Source of the DNA: Leifsonia sp. ku-ls
GTDB taxonomy: Bacteria; Actinomycetota; Actinomycetes; Actinomycetales; Microbacteriaceae
Assembly: GCA_003367665.1 (NCBI GenBank)
Contig: QKXI01000006.1
Coordinates: 214,920-278,919 of the forward strand
Direction: 5' to 3'
Length of the DNA stretch: 64,000 nucleotides
Below are positions 16,082 to 24,669 of this stretch, in pieces; positions within the stretch are counted from its first letter, which is position 1; each line of letters begins with the position of its first letter. The notes beneath the pieces were generated by a model that was not told the origin of the DNA, did not search any database, and worked only from the letters and a program-made list of their open reading frames with translations. The position numbers were made by a program, and so were the translations under genes.

Positions 16082-16728
16082 CGGGCCTCCCCTCCCTCGG
16101 TCGCCGAGAACGCCAACTCGGGGGTCGAGGCGATCAGCTCGCCCGCCTCCCGCCAGCCGAGCCCGGCGGCGCTGAGGCCGGCCAGCATGACCAGCCGGTG
16201 GCCCGCCTCCGGCGTCAGGCGCGCGCGGGTGGCCTCGTCGAGCACCGACACCGCGGCGTTCTCGATCAGCCGGGTGACCGTCTCGCGGTCGAGGTCGGTG
16301 CGGATGCGGCCGGTCTCCATCCCGCGCTGCACGGTCTCGCGCAGCCGCTCGCGCGCGGGGTCGAGCGCGGTGCCGACCATGGCCCTGTGCGGCCCGCGCA
16401 CGGCGAGGGCCGCGCTGACGCGCACGTGCTCGACCTCGGCCCAGAGGGTCGCCCCGAACAGGGCGATCTCGACGAGCGGGTCGGGGTGCGACACCGGGTC
16501 GAGCAGGGCGGCGAGGCGGCGGGCGCCGCGGGTGAACACCTCGACCAGCAGCTCGTCGCGCGTGGCGAAGTGCCCGTAGACGGCGCGGCGGCTGAGGCCG
16601 GCGCGCGCGGCGATGCTCTCGAGCGACGCGTCGATGTCCTCGTTGAGCGCGGCGGCCGCGGCGCCGAGGAGGGCCTCGCGGTTCGCTGTGGCGTCGCGCC
16701 GCGGGGCGCGGGTGGTTTCGGTGGGCAT
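16078..16728 (-). CDS. TetR-family repressor of the YhgE operon
   Basis: 216 residues from ATG ([20 protein letters not shown]). N-terminal helix-turn-helix: '[30 protein letters not shown]', typical TetR. The C-terminal part is an unclassified ligand domain. First gene of a tight three-gene operon (TetR, ABC-like protein, YhgE/Pip), all joined by ATGA overlaps. A perfect palindrome 20 bases upstream is the probable autoregulatory operator. The longer ORF start lies past this palindrome and is unlikely. Confidence 0.85.
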   Translation of the reverse strand: MPTETTRAPRRDATANREALLGAAAAALNEDIDASLESIAARAGLSRRAVYGHFATRDELLVEVFTRGARRLAALLDPVSHPDPLVEIALFGATLWAEVEHVRVSAALAVRGPHRAMVGTALDPARERLRETVQRGMETGRIRTDLDRETVTRLIENAAVSVLDEATRARLTPEAGHRLVMLAGLSAAGLGWREAGELIASTPELAFSATEGGEAR

Positions 16729-16747
16729 GCGTCCAGTGTACGCCCTT

Positions 16748-16767
16748 CTTGCACACTTGTGTGCAAG
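16748..16767. promoter_or_regulatory. TetR operator palindrome
   Basis: CTTGCACAC-TT-GTGTGCAAG: 9-base perfect arms with a 2-base centre, 20 bases upstream of the tetR ATG and 80 bases before purA. Size and position are classical for a TetR operator. Confidence 0.75.
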
Positions 16768-16846
16768 TTCTTGGTGCGCGATAGGATCGAGTGCGACGGT
16801 CGTCCGCGTGGCGCCGACGCGTTCCACCCATGGAGAGGACTCAAAC

Positions 16847-18133
16847 GTGCCCGCGATCGTGATCATCGGCGCCCAGTGGGGCGATGAAGGCAAAGGCAAG
16901 GCGACCGACGTCCTCGGCAGCCGCATCGACTACGTGGTCAAGTTCAACGGCGGCAACAACGCCGGCCACACGGTCGTCATCGGAGACGAGAAGTACGCCC
17001 TCCACCTGCTGCCCTCCGGCATCCTCACCGAGGGCGTCACGCCGGTCATCGCGAACGGCGTCGTCGTCGACATCGAGGTCCTGTTCGAGGAGCTGGACGC
17101 GCTGGTCGCGCGCGGCGTCGACGTCTCCCGCCTCAAGGTCAGCTCCAACGCGCACGTCATCACGTCGTACCACCGCACCATCGACAAGGTCACGGAGCGC
17201 TTCCTCGGCAAGCGCCAGATCGGCACCACCGGTCGCGGCATCGGCCCCACCTACGCCGACAAGATCAACCGGGTCGGCATCCGCATCCAAGATCTGTTCG
17301 ACGAGAACATCCTGCGGCAGAAGGTGGAGGGCGCGCTCGACCAGAAGAACCACCTGCTGGTGAAGGTCTACAACCGCCGCGCGATCGGCGTCGACGAGGT
17401 CGTGGACCAGCTGCTCGCCTACGCGGAGCGCCTGCGCCCGATGGTCGTCGACAGCTCGCTGCTGCTCCACCAGGCGCTGGAGGAGGGCAAGTACGTCCTG
17501 TTCGAGGGCGGCCAGGCCACCATGCTCGACGTGGACCACGGCACCTACCCGTTCGTCACGTCCTCCAACTCGACCGCCGGGGGAGCCGCGACCGGCTCGG
17601 GGATCGGCCCGAACCGCATCGACCGCGTGATCGGCATCGTGAAGGCGTACACCACGCGCGTCGGCGCCGGCCCGTTCCCGACCGAGCTGTTCGACGAGTG
17701 GGGCGAGTTCCTGCGCGAGCGCGGCTTCGAGTTCGGCACCACGACCGGCCGTCCGCGCCGCACCGGCTGGTACGACGCACCGGTCGCGCGGTACACCGCC
17801 CGCATCAACGGCGTCACCGACTTCGTGCTGACCAAGCTCGACACCCTGACCGGCATCGAGCGCATCCCGGTCGCGGTGGCCTACGACGTCGACGGCGTGC
17901 GCCACGACGAGGTGCCCGCGTCGCAGAGCGACTTCCACCACGCGAAGCCGATCTACGAGGAGTTCCCCGGCTGGACGGAGGACATCTCCGGCGCCCGCAG
18001 CTTCGACGACCTGCCGAAGAACGCGCAGGACTACGTGCTCGCCCTGGAGCGCCTCTCCGGCGCCCGCATCTCCGCGATCGGCGTCGGCCCCGCCCGCGAC
18101 CAGATCGTCGTGCGCCACGACCTCATCGACTGA
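16847..18133 (+). CDS. purA: adenylosuccinate synthase
   Basis: 428 residues from GTG (16847), preceded by GAGAGGAC. The longer in-frame start is in the opposite tetR gene. Converts IMP and aspartate to adenylosuccinate with GTP. The N-terminal P-loop '[14 protein letters not shown]' holds the catalytic Asp; '[10 protein letters not shown]' (catalytic His), '[19 protein letters not shown]', and '[15 protein letters not shown]' are all diagnostic. Length matches the family exactly. The purA promoter region is shared with the divergent TetR operator. Confidence 0.97.
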   Translation: MPAIVIIGAQWGDEGKGKATDVLGSRIDYVVKFNGGNNAGHTVVIGDEKYALHLLPSGILTEGVTPVIANGVVVDIEVLFEELDALVARGVDVSRLKVSSNAHVITSYHRTIDKVTERFLGKRQIGTTGRGIGPTYADKINRVGIRIQDLFDENILRQKVEGALDQKNHLLVKVYNRRAIGVDEVVDQLLAYAERLRPMVVDSSLLLHQALEEGKYVLFEGGQATMLDVDHGTYPFVTSSNSTAGGAATGSGIGPNRIDRVIGIVKAYTTRVGAGPFPTELFDEWGEFLRERGFEFGTTTGRPRRTGWYDAPVARYTARINGVTDFVLTKLDTLTGIERIPVAVAYDVDGVRHDEVPASQSDFHHAKPIYEEFPGWTEDISGARSFDDLPKNAQDYVLALERLSGARISAIGVGPARDQIVVRHDLID

Positions 18134-18158
18134 CCGACCCCGCCCCCCGCTTCGCGCG

Positions 18159-18217
18159 CCGAGTGGTGACAAAACGCGGCGACTCGACCCGAGTCGCCGC
18201 GTTTTGTCACCACTCGG
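18159..18217. repeat. long inverted repeat between convergent genes (family 1, copy 1)
   Basis: Perfect 28-base arms with a 3-base loop. The outer part reads GAGTGGTGACAAAACGCGGC and its complement. It lies between the purA stop and the end of the MDR gene. No T-tract. The same GAGTGGTGA...AAACGCGGC core recurs at 19843-19898. Could act as a bidirectional terminator. Confidence 0.8.
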
Positions 18218-18229
18218 GCGCGTGCCCGG

Positions 18230-19186
18230 TCACGGGGTGAGGACGATCCGTCCGAAGACGGTTCCGTCGTCCATCCGGCGGTGCGCCTCGGCGGCGTCGG
18301 CGAGCGGGAGCACGTCGTCCACCACGGCGTGGAGCTCGCCGCGCGCGGCGGCCTGCAGCAGCTCCTCGCGCACGCGGTTGCGGCGGTCGACGGGGACGCT
18401 GTCGAGGCTGAACGCCGCGAACGAGCGCGACAGCCGGAACGAGCGCAGCAGCGCCTGCCCGAAGTCCGGCGGCGGGAAGCCGGCGATCGCGCCCACCAGG
18501 ACGTATCGCCCGTTCGGTCCGAGCCGGTCGACGAACGCGGGGACGTCGGGGCCGCCCACGACGTCCAGGATCACGTCCACGGTCTCCGGCATCCCCACGC
18601 CGTCGCCGGCGCGGTCGAGCACGTGGGTCGCGCCGTGCTCGCGCAGACGCCGCCCGCGCTCGGCCGAGGAGGTCGTCGCCGCGACCACGCCCGCGCCGGC
18701 CCGCGTGGCCAGCTCGATCGCGGCGATGCCGATGCTGCCGGCGCCGCCGCGGACGAGCAGCGACTCGCCCGGCGCGAGGCGCCCGTGCGCGAGCGCGAAG
18801 TGCGCGACGGTGGCCGCGCTCCCCAGGGCGACCGCGTCGATGGCGGAGAGGGCGTCCGGGAGGGGCGTCAGGTCGGCGACGCCGGCCACGGCGAGCTCGG
18901 CGTAGCCTCCGGAGATCCCGGTGAACGCCCACACCCGACGGCCGAGCCAGGACGGGTCGACCCCGTCGCCGAGCGCGACGACGGTGCCGGCGACCTCGCT
19001 GCCGGGGACCATCCCCGGTTCGGTGGCGAGACCGATGGTGCCGCGGCGGATGACCGCGTCCACCCCGCCGACGCCGGCGGCCTCCGTGCGCACGACGACC
19101 TGGCCGGGCCCAGCGACGGGCTCCGGACGCTCGACGAGCGACATCCGGCCCGGGCTCCCGAACTCCTCGATGACGATGACCTTCAC
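18230..19186 (-). CDS. zinc-independent MDR oxidoreductase (NADPH:quinone reductase-like)
   Basis: 318 residues, GTG start with a strong AGGAGG site. GroES-like N-terminal domain ('VVRTEAAGVGGVDAVIRRG', 'PGSEVAGTVVALGDGV') then Rossmann part with 'LLVRGGAGSIGIAAIELATRAGA' (NADPH loop). The cysteines and histidines of the zinc-dependent alcohol dehydrogenases are absent, matching the quinone reductase/zeta-crystallin branch. Divergently transcribed from a TetR gene 42 bases away, which is likely its regulator. Substrate unknown. Confidence 0.88.
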   Translation of the reverse strand: MKVIVIEEFGSPGRMSLVERPEPVAGPGQVVVRTEAAGVGGVDAVIRRGTIGLATEPGMVPGSEVAGTVVALGDGVDPSWLGRRVWAFTGISGGYAELAVAGVADLTPLPDALSAIDAVALGSAATVAHFALAHGRLAPGESLLVRGGAGSIGIAAIELATRAGAGVVAATTSSAERGRRLREHGATHVLDRAGDGVGMPETVDVILDVVGGPDVPAFVDRLGPNGRYVLVGAIAGFPPPDFGQALLRSFRLSRSFAAFSLDSVPVDRRNRVREELLQAAARGELHAVVDDVLPLADAAEAHRRMDDGTVFGRIVLTP

Positions 19187-19213
19187 TCTTCCTCCTGACG
19201 CTCCGGCGGTGAC

Positions 19214-19219
19214 TACACT
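19214..19219 (+). promoter_or_regulatory. -10 box of TetR gene
   Basis: TACACT, 15 bases before the GTG at 19229. Fits an mRNA starting at or just before the start codon. Confidence 0.4.
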
Positions 19220-19228
19220 CGGACGGTA

Positions 19229-19855
19229 GTGGACGCCCCCGTCCGGTTTCAGGAAGTGGAACAGGTGACCGCGGAGATGACTCGGCTACGCGTGGACGCG
19301 CGGGAGAACCGCGACCGCATCCTGGCCGCCGCGAGCGAGCTCTTCGCGGAACGCGGGCTGGACGTCGGCATGCGCGACGTCGCGCGCAGGGCGGGCGTGG
19401 GGCCGGCGACCCTGTACCGCCGCTTCCCGACCAGGCAGGCGCTGATCGACGAGGCGCTCGCCGCCGAGTTCGACGCGTGCCGGCGCATCGTGGAGGACGC
19501 CTGCGCCGAGCAGGACGCCTGGCGCGGCTTCAGCGTCGCCATCCGGCGGCTGATGGTGCTCAATGCGCGCAACCGCGGCCTGGTGGATGCGCTGGTCTCG
19601 ACGGTGCCGCCCTCCGCGCTCGCGGAGCACCGCCGCGACCTGCTGCAGCAGCTCGCCGGCGTCGCGCGGCGCGCTCAGGAGGACGGCGACCTGCGGCCCG
19701 ACTTCGTGCCGAGCGACCTCATCCTCGTCCTCTCCGCGGCCCGCGGAGTCTCCGCCCCGGCGCCGCAACGGGAGCACGCCGCCACCCGTTTCGCGGAGCT
19801 CGCCCTCGACGCGCTTCGCGCCCATCCCGCGCCCGCCGCGTCGAGTGGTGAGTAA
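19229..19855 (+). CDS. TetR-family regulator, divergent from MDR gene
   Basis: 208 residues from GTG 19229, with GTG 19265 and ATG 19277 as alternatives; the -10 box favours the first. HTH: 'MRDVARRAGVGPATLYRRFPTRQALIDEAL'. C-terminal helices are of the type found in actinobacterial TetR proteins controlling oxidoreductases. The gene stop lies inside the inverted-repeat region at 19843-19898. Probably represses the adjacent MDR gene. Confidence 0.88.
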   Translation: MDAPVRFQEVEQVTAEMTRLRVDARENRDRILAAASELFAERGLDVGMRDVARRAGVGPATLYRRFPTRQALIDEALAAEFDACRRIVEDACAEQDAWRGFSVAIRRLMVLNARNRGLVDALVSTVPPSALAEHRRDLLQQLAGVARRAQEDGDLRPDFVPSDLILVLSAARGVSAPAPQREHAATRFAELALDALRAHPAPAASSGE

Positions 19856-19898
19856 ACGCGGCTGTTCGGGCCGAGTGGTGACGTCTGGTCACCACTCG
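19843..19898. repeat. inverted/direct repeat between convergent TetR genes (family 1, copy 2)
   Basis: GAGTGGTGAGTAAACGCGGC (19843-19862) matches 18 of 20 bases of the family 1 arm at 18161-18180. It is followed by CGAGTGGTGAC-GTCTG-GTCACCACTCG (19872-19898), an 11-base perfect hairpin. Both TetR genes end inside this element: one uses TAA at 19853 and the other TGA at 19891-19889. Confidence 0.75.
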
Positions 19899-20503
19899 CC
19901 GGGGGCGGAGAGACGCGCGAGGAGCAGCTGCACGGCGTCGCGATAGAGGTCGTCGGCGGTCTGGGCGGCGAAGTAGTCGGACACGCTGCGCGCGACGAGG
20001 GGGAAGCGGCGCCGGAACTCGGGCTCCAGCTCCGCCGACGGCGGCGCGTCCGGCCCCTGCTCGGCCAGCACGTGGCCGAGCGCGTAGCGGGTGGCCGCCA
20101 GCATCAGGAGCCACGCGTGGCGCTCGTCGACCCCGTCGGCGAGGAGCCGGCGCATGCCGAGCTCGACGAACTCGGCGCGGCGGAGCGAGTCATGCGCTCC
20201 GGAGACGATGCGGGCCCCGTCGCGGTGGGCGAGCATCGCGTCGCGCAGGGTGACGAGCGCGGCGAGCATCCACTCGTCGGTCGGCTGCGCGTCGTCGAGG
20301 CGGGAGAGGCCGTCGAGCGCCTCGCCCATGATGGCGTCGGAGACCGCGTCGAGCAGCGCCGACTTGTTCGGGAGGTGCCAGTACAGCGTCGGCGCCTGCA
20401 CGTCGAGCCGGGCGGCGAGGGTGCGGAGGCTGAGGCCGTCGAGTCCCTTCTCGTCGACCAGGCGGAGGGCCTCTTCGACGATCTGCGTTCTGCTGAGTGC
20501 CAT
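19889..20503 (-). CDS. TetR repressor of the adjacent MFS exporter
   Basis: 204 residues from ATG 20503, preceded by AAGAAGGG; a longer version from 20542 would start inside the operator. N-terminal HTH 'LSLRTLAARLDVQAPTLYWHLPNKSALLDAV' is the exact pattern of the TetR(B)-like group, and the C-terminal domain matches the tetracycline-repressor C-terminal family. Divergent from the DHA2 MFS gene with paired operators between. This is the classic tetR-tetA-like arrangement. The inducer is unknown. Confidence 0.9.
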   Translation of the reverse strand: MALSRTQIVEEALRLVDEKGLDGLSLRTLAARLDVQAPTLYWHLPNKSALLDAVSDAIMGEALDGLSRLDDAQPTDEWMLAALVTLRDAMLAHRDGARIVSGAHDSLRRAEFVELGMRRLLADGVDERHAWLLMLAATRYALGHVLAEQGPDAPPSAELEPEFRRRFPLVARSVSDYFAAQTADDLYRDAVQLLLARLSAPGEW

Positions 20504-20523
20504 GGGCCCTTCTTGCGTCGTGA

Positions 20524-20566
20524 CTCTTACAGTGTTAGACATAGTACCGCTCTAACACTGTAAGAG
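20524..20566. promoter_or_regulatory. paired TetR operators
   Basis: CTCTTACAGTGTTAGA (20524-20539) and its exact complement TCTAACACTGTAAGAG (20551-20566) flank 11 bases. Each half is itself nearly palindromic (TTACAGTGTTA), so two operator sites like tetO1/tetO2 can be read. They cover the region between tetR and the MFS gene. Confidence 0.8.
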
Positions 20567-20576
20567 AGGTCTGGAC

Positions 20577-22028
20577 ATGACACTCGCGAACGCCACGCGC
20601 CGCACGCCGGCCACCCTGCGGGAGGCCTGGATCGCCCTGATCGGGCTCTCCGCCGTCTTCCTGTTCGAGATGCTCGACAACTCGGTGCTCAACGTCGCGC
20701 TCCCGACGATCGGACGCGACCTGCACGCCTCCACCACCGGCCTGCAGTGGGTAACCGGCGTCTACTCCGTGGTGTTCGGCGGCCTGATGCTGCTGTTCGG
20801 CGCGGTGGCCGACCGCGTCGGCCGACGCCGGGTGATGCTGGTCGGCCTCGTGCTGCTCGCCGCGGCGAGCCTCGCGACGCTCCTGGTCTCGAACGCCGGC
20901 GAGCTGATCGCGGTGCGCGCGGCGATGGGGGTGGCCGCGGCCATGACCACGCCGGGCTCGATCGCCCTCGCCTTCCGGCTGTTCGACGACGACGGCATCC
21001 GCGTACGCGCCATCAGCCTGATCTCGATGGTCGGCATCGTCGGACTCGCGGTCGGTCCGCTCGTCGGCGGCCTGGTCCTCGCCGTGGCCCCCTGGCAGGT
21101 GCTGCTCGTCGCCAACGCGCCGGTCGCGGCGCTCGCCTTCGTCGGCATCCTGGTCGGCGTGCCGAAGGACGACCCGGCCGGCCTGCACCCGGATCCGGTG
21201 GACGCGCTGGGCGGCGTGCTCGGGACGATCGCGATCGTCGGCGCGCTGCTCGTCCCGACGCTGTTCGTGGACGCGGGCGCGGCGGCCTGGCAACCCTGGG
21301 CCGTGGCCGGCCTCGCGGCCGCCGCCGCGCTGCTGTTCGTCTGGCGTGCCCGCACGGCACGGCACCCGCTCGTCGACCTGCGGCTGGTGGCCCAGCCGCT
21401 CGTTGCCGCCGGCCTCGCCTACAAGGTCGCCACCGCGCTCGCGCTTGCCGGCATGAGCTACCTGGTCACCCTCCAGCTCCAGCTCGGGTACGGCTGGCCG
21501 CCGGCCCTCGCGGCCCTCGGGATGCTGCCGCAGGTGGCCGTGCTGATCGCCCTGAGCCCGTTCGTCGAGCGGATCGTCGGGCGTCTCGGCTTCGACCGAA
21601 CCGCGTGGCTGAGCGCGGCCGCCGTCGTGCTCGGGCTCGCGCTGTACGGGCTGCTGAACGGCGCCGGGTACGTCTGGGTCGCGGTCTCCCTCATGCTGGT
21701 GGCCGCGGGCATCCGGGTGAACGGGGTGGTCGCGGGCAACAACGTCCTGCGCGGGCTGCCGGAGAACCGCACCTCCATCGGAGCCGCACTGGTCGACACC
21801 GCCCAGGAGGTCGCGACCGGAGCCGGCATCGCGGCCACCGGCACCATCCTCGCGGCGGTGTTCACCGGGTCCATCGCGGCGGGCGGCTGGGACCGGCAGC
21901 AGTCGGACCAGTTCCACCTGGCCGTGACGGTGGCCGCCCTCGCGCTCGCCCTGGTCGCCGGCGCGCTCGCCGTCTGGGCGTTCACCCGCGGCCGACGCGG
22001 TCGGGAGACCGCGCCGGCCGGCGAGTGA
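20577..22028 (+). CDS. MFS drug exporter, DHA2 (14-helix) family
   Basis: 483 residues with about 14 hydrophobic segments. Motif D1-like 'EMLDNSVLNVALPTIGRDL', motif A 'GAVADRVGRRRVMLVG' and motif C region 'ISMVGIVGLAVGPLVGGLVL' are typical of proton-driven multidrug exporters of the QacA/EmrB type. GAGAGG lies upstream of the ATG. Controlled by the divergent TetR. Substrate not predictable. Confidence 0.92.
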   Translation: MTLANATRRTPATLREAWIALIGLSAVFLFEMLDNSVLNVALPTIGRDLHASTTGLQWVTGVYSVVFGGLMLLFGAVADRVGRRRVMLVGLVLLAAASLATLLVSNAGELIAVRAAMGVAAAMTTPGSIALAFRLFDDDGIRVRAISLISMVGIVGLAVGPLVGGLVLAVAPWQVLLVANAPVAALAFVGILVGVPKDDPAGLHPDPVDALGGVLGTIAIVGALLVPTLFVDAGAAAWQPWAVAGLAAAAALLFVWRARTARHPLVDLRLVAQPLVAAGLAYKVATALALAGMSYLVTLQLQLGYGWPPALAALGMLPQVAVLIALSPFVERIVGRLGFDRTAWLSAAAVVLGLALYGLLNGAGYVWVAVSLMLVAAGIRVNGVVAGNNVLRGLPENRTSIGAALVDTAQEVATGAGIAATGTILAAVFTGSIAAGGWDRQQSDQFHLAVTVAALALALVAGALAVWAFTRGRRGRETAPAGE

Positions 22029-22034
22029 GCCCGT

Positions 22035-23321
22035 CTAGAACCAGGTGCTGAGACGCGGAGGCACGGCCGTGCGAAAGAGCCGGTCGAGCCCGTCGGCATC
22101 GCCCTGGATGCGGCCGGCGAGGGCCAGACCGCGCACCACGTCGTGGCCGAGGAACGCGCTGCCGAGCGCCGCCACCGGGAGGGACACGTCCGCCGGCTCG
22201 TCCGTCGTCGTGACCTCGGCGCGGCCGTCGCGCACCGTCAGCCGGAACCGTCCGCCGGCGAGCCCCAGCTCGTCGGCCACGTCGAGCACGAGCGAGCCGT
22301 CGCGCTCGTACGTGCGCGCCTGCAGGGCGGCCGGGACGTCGAGGACGCGCACCCACAGGTGGTCCTGCAGCTCGGTCACCCGCGCGCCGCGGATGTCGTT
22401 CACGAGCGACTGGTACGGCTCGTCGACGCCGCGCGTCCACAGCTTCACCTCGGCGACGAGGTCGAGCTCGATCAGGAACCGCCAGAGCGCCCGCTGCGCC
22501 TCGGGCGTCGCCGCCGCGAGGTGGTTCACCTCCACGGTGTGGCGTGTGAAGTCGTCGGCGGGGTCGTCCTTGAGCGCGTAGCTGACGAAGCCCTCCGGCT
22601 CGCCCTCGGCCGAGTCGTAGCGCACCAGGCGCAGCTTGTCGCCGTCCGGGTCGCCCTTCATCGGGCCGATCACGCGCTTCGCCAGGTACGGCTCCAGCCC
22701 GATCTCACCCGCCCGCGACGCCATGACCCGGTCGAGGACGCGCGCGCCGGTCTCCTGGTACTCCGCGGGCTCGGTGAACGACAGCCGGCCGGGCGTCTCC
22801 CCGCCGGCCCAGCGGACGCGCTTGGTGTCGACGCTCCACGCGGTGGCCCAGGTGGCCGGGCCGAAACCCCAGCGACCGTAGATGACCGACTCGGAGACGG
22901 TGAGGATGGCGAGCGGCAGGCCCAGGGCGTGCGCGGTGCGCAGCTCGCCGCCGAGCAGCGCGGTCGCGATGCCGCGCCGGCGGTGCGTCGGCGCCACGGT
23001 CACGGAGCTGATCGCCCAGGCGTCGACGCGCGCGCCGCCCGGCACGGTGAGGGGCGCTGGCCAGGTGTTGACGGTGCCGACCGGGTCGGAGCTCGCGCCT
23101 TCGTCGTCATAGACCGCGGTGTTGCGGCGGCCGGCGAAGCTGCCGCGGGCCTCCTCCAGCACCTCGGCCGATGGTCGCCGGCCGTGGAAGCCGCGGAAGT
23201 CGGCGCGGATCCAGCCCTCCATCGCGGCGGCGTCGTCGTTGTCGAGCACGGCGTAACGGAGTCCGGTGGCGGCGAGGGCCGCCCGGGAGGTCTCGTCGAG
23301 GGGTGCGGTGAGGTAGTCCAT
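22035..23321 (-). CDS. Eis-like GNAT N-acetyltransferase with sterol-carrier-like C-terminus
   Basis: 428 residues, close to M. tuberculosis Eis. The N-terminal GNAT region contains the CoA loop 'VTVAPTHRRRGIATALLGGEL'. The second GNAT-like part and the C-terminal 'SLVLDVADELGLAGGRFRLTVRDG' are like sterol carrier protein 2. The C-terminus ends in 'LSTWF': Eis uses its C-terminal carboxylate in catalysis, and a terminal Phe is typical. Family members acetylate amines, including aminoglycosides. Converges on the MFS gene with 6 bases between stops. Confidence 0.88.
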   Translation of the reverse strand: MDYLTAPLDETSRAALAATGLRYAVLDNDDAAAMEGWIRADFRGFHGRRPSAEVLEEARGSFAGRRNTAVYDDEGASSDPVGTVNTWPAPLTVPGGARVDAWAISSVTVAPTHRRRGIATALLGGELRTAHALGLPLAILTVSESVIYGRWGFGPATWATAWSVDTKRVRWAGGETPGRLSFTEPAEYQETGARVLDRVMASRAGEIGLEPYLAKRVIGPMKGDPDGDKLRLVRYDSAEGEPEGFVSYALKDDPADDFTRHTVEVNHLAAATPEAQRALWRFLIELDLVAEVKLWTRGVDEPYQSLVNDIRGARVTELQDHLWVRVLDVPAALQARTYERDGSLVLDVADELGLAGGRFRLTVRDGRAEVTTTDEPADVSLPVAALGSAFLGHDVVRGLALAGRIQGDADGLDRLFRTAVPPRLSTWF

Positions 23322-23358
23322 CCCTTCACCGTATCGGCGGTACGGGTCGCCCGTCAGC

Positions 23359-23364
23359 TAGCGT
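23359..23364 (+). promoter_or_regulatory. -10 box, leaderless small gene
   Basis: TAGCGT, 13 bases before the ATG at 23372, with no ribosome site between. Confidence 0.4.
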
Positions 23365-23371
23365 TGAGGCT

Positions 23372-23665
23372 ATGAAGGTGCGTGGTCTCATCCAGAGCAG
23401 CGGTACGCGGGAGCTGACGGCGGAGGCCGATGACGCGCAGGCGGCGCGCGCGCTGATCGAGGAGCAGGTGCCGGAAGGGTTCGACCTGCTGCAGGTGCAC
23501 AACGCCATGCCGCGCGGCGGGCGGGTGATCGCGACAGGCATCATCCGCGAGGCCGCCGTCCGCGAGATCGAGGCGGAAGGCCCCGACTACGCCGCCGCCC
23601 GCGACGCGCTGCGCGCGCAGGTCCCGCCGGAGCACCGCATCCTCTCCATCGTCGTCGCCTCCTGA
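23372..23665 (+). CDS. small hypothetical protein
   Basis: 97 residues: MKVRGLIQSSGTRELTAEAD and on. Mixed alpha/beta with 'ARALIEEQVPEGFDLLQVHNAMPRGGRVIATGIIR'. No membrane segment and no cysteines. Codon use is like its neighbours and a leaderless promoter is visible, so it is probably real. Family not recognised. Confidence 0.6.
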   Translation: MKVRGLIQSSGTRELTAEADDAQAARALIEEQVPEGFDLLQVHNAMPRGGRVIATGIIREAAVREIEAEGPDYAAARDALRAQVPPEHRILSIVVAS

Positions 23666-23670
23666 CTCCA

Positions 23671-23739
23671 CGCCGTCCGCTCCTGAGTTCTTCGAGCGGA
23701 TCGCCGTGCGAGAGTCGAAAAACTCAGGAGCGGATGGCG
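23671..23739. repeat. long inverted repeat between convergent genes (family 2, copy 1)
   Basis: 25-base arms with two mismatches, spaced by 19 bases. The core CTCCTGAGTTCTTCGA and its complement recur at 50967-51035. Placed between the stops of the small hypothetical gene and the SDR gene. Confidence 0.8.
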
Positions 23740-23743
23740 GGGC

Positions 23744-24667
23744 CTAGGGCAGCGGGAAGGGCTGCGCCGAGGCGGACTCGAGGAGCGGCCAGAGGCGGGC
23801 GCCGAGGCGCGGGGAGCGGGACGCGCGGGTCGCGGGGGTGTGGACGGGCGCGCCCTTGGTGAGCAGGGCCGGGCCGAGGTAGTCGCCGCCGGAGACGTCC
23901 GGGTCGAGGACGGCGCGCACCGGGACGTGGGCTCCGGCGTCCTTTCCCTGCGTCCAGGCCGCCTGCAGGTTGTCCGCGAAGCGCTTCAGGCGGCTCGGCT
24001 GGTTGACGCCGCGGATGCCGGGCGTGCGCCCGGAGGTCGAGTATCCGGGATGCACCACGACGCTGTGCACGGACGAGCCGGACGCACGCAGCCGCCGGTC
24101 CAGCTCGAACCCGAACGCCTGCGCCGCGATCTTCGAGCCGGCGTAGGCCCGCCACCCGGTGTACGACCGCTCCAGCTGCAGGTCGTCGAGCCGCAGCCGG
24201 CCAAGTCGGGACGCGAGCGAGCCGAGCAGGACGACCCGGGCATCCCCGGTGCGCTCCAGTGCCGGCAGGACGCGTGCGGTGAGCCGGAAGTGCCCCAGCA
24301 CATTGGTCGCGAGCACCAGCTCGTTGCCGTACGCGTCGGTCTGGCGCGATCGCGGCGGGTGCACGATGCCCGCGTTGAGCACGAGCGCGTCGAGCCGGTC
24401 GAGCGCGAGCAGCGACTCCGCCGCCGCGTCGACGGATCGACGGTCGGCGACGTCGAGGGGCACCGCCTGCACTCGCGCTCCCGGCACGCGCCGCCGGATC
24501 GCGGCGACCGCCGCCTCCGCCCGCTCCGGGTCGCGGCAGGCGAGCACCACCCTCGCGCCCGCGCGCGCCAGCTGCTCGGCGGTGAAGTAGCCGACGCCCG
24601 CGTTCGCGCCGGTGATCGCCACCGTGCGACCGTGCGCGTCGGGCAGATCGGCCGGGTCCCACGCCAC
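23744..24667 (-). CDS. short-chain dehydrogenase/reductase (SDR)
   Basis: 307 residues from GTG (VAWDPADLPDAHGRTVAITG), two bases after the chorismate mutase stop. Rossmann motif 'TGANAGVGYFTAEQLARAGA', 'DVADRR', 'LNAGI' (NAG), catalytic Ser in 'VLLGSLAS' and YxxxK in 'YAGSKIAAQAF', with 'VHPGYSTSG' after it. Extended classical SDR of the WW-domain oxidoreductase/retinol dehydrogenase-like group. NAD(P)-dependent; substrate unknown. Longer ORF starts overlap chorismate mutase. Confidence 0.88.
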   Translation of the reverse strand: MAWDPADLPDAHGRTVAITGANAGVGYFTAEQLARAGARVVLACRDPERAEAAVAAIRRRVPGARVQAVPLDVADRRSVDAAAESLLALDRLDALVLNAGIVHPPRSRQTDAYGNELVLATNVLGHFRLTARVLPALERTGDARVVLLGSLASRLGRLRLDDLQLERSYTGWRAYAGSKIAAQAFGFELDRRLRASGSSVHSVVVHPGYSTSGRTPGIRGVNQPSRLKRFADNLQAAWTQGKDAGAHVPVRAVLDPDVSGGDYLGPALLTKGAPVHTPATRASRSPRLGARLWPLLESASAQPFPLP

Positions 24668-24669
24668 GG

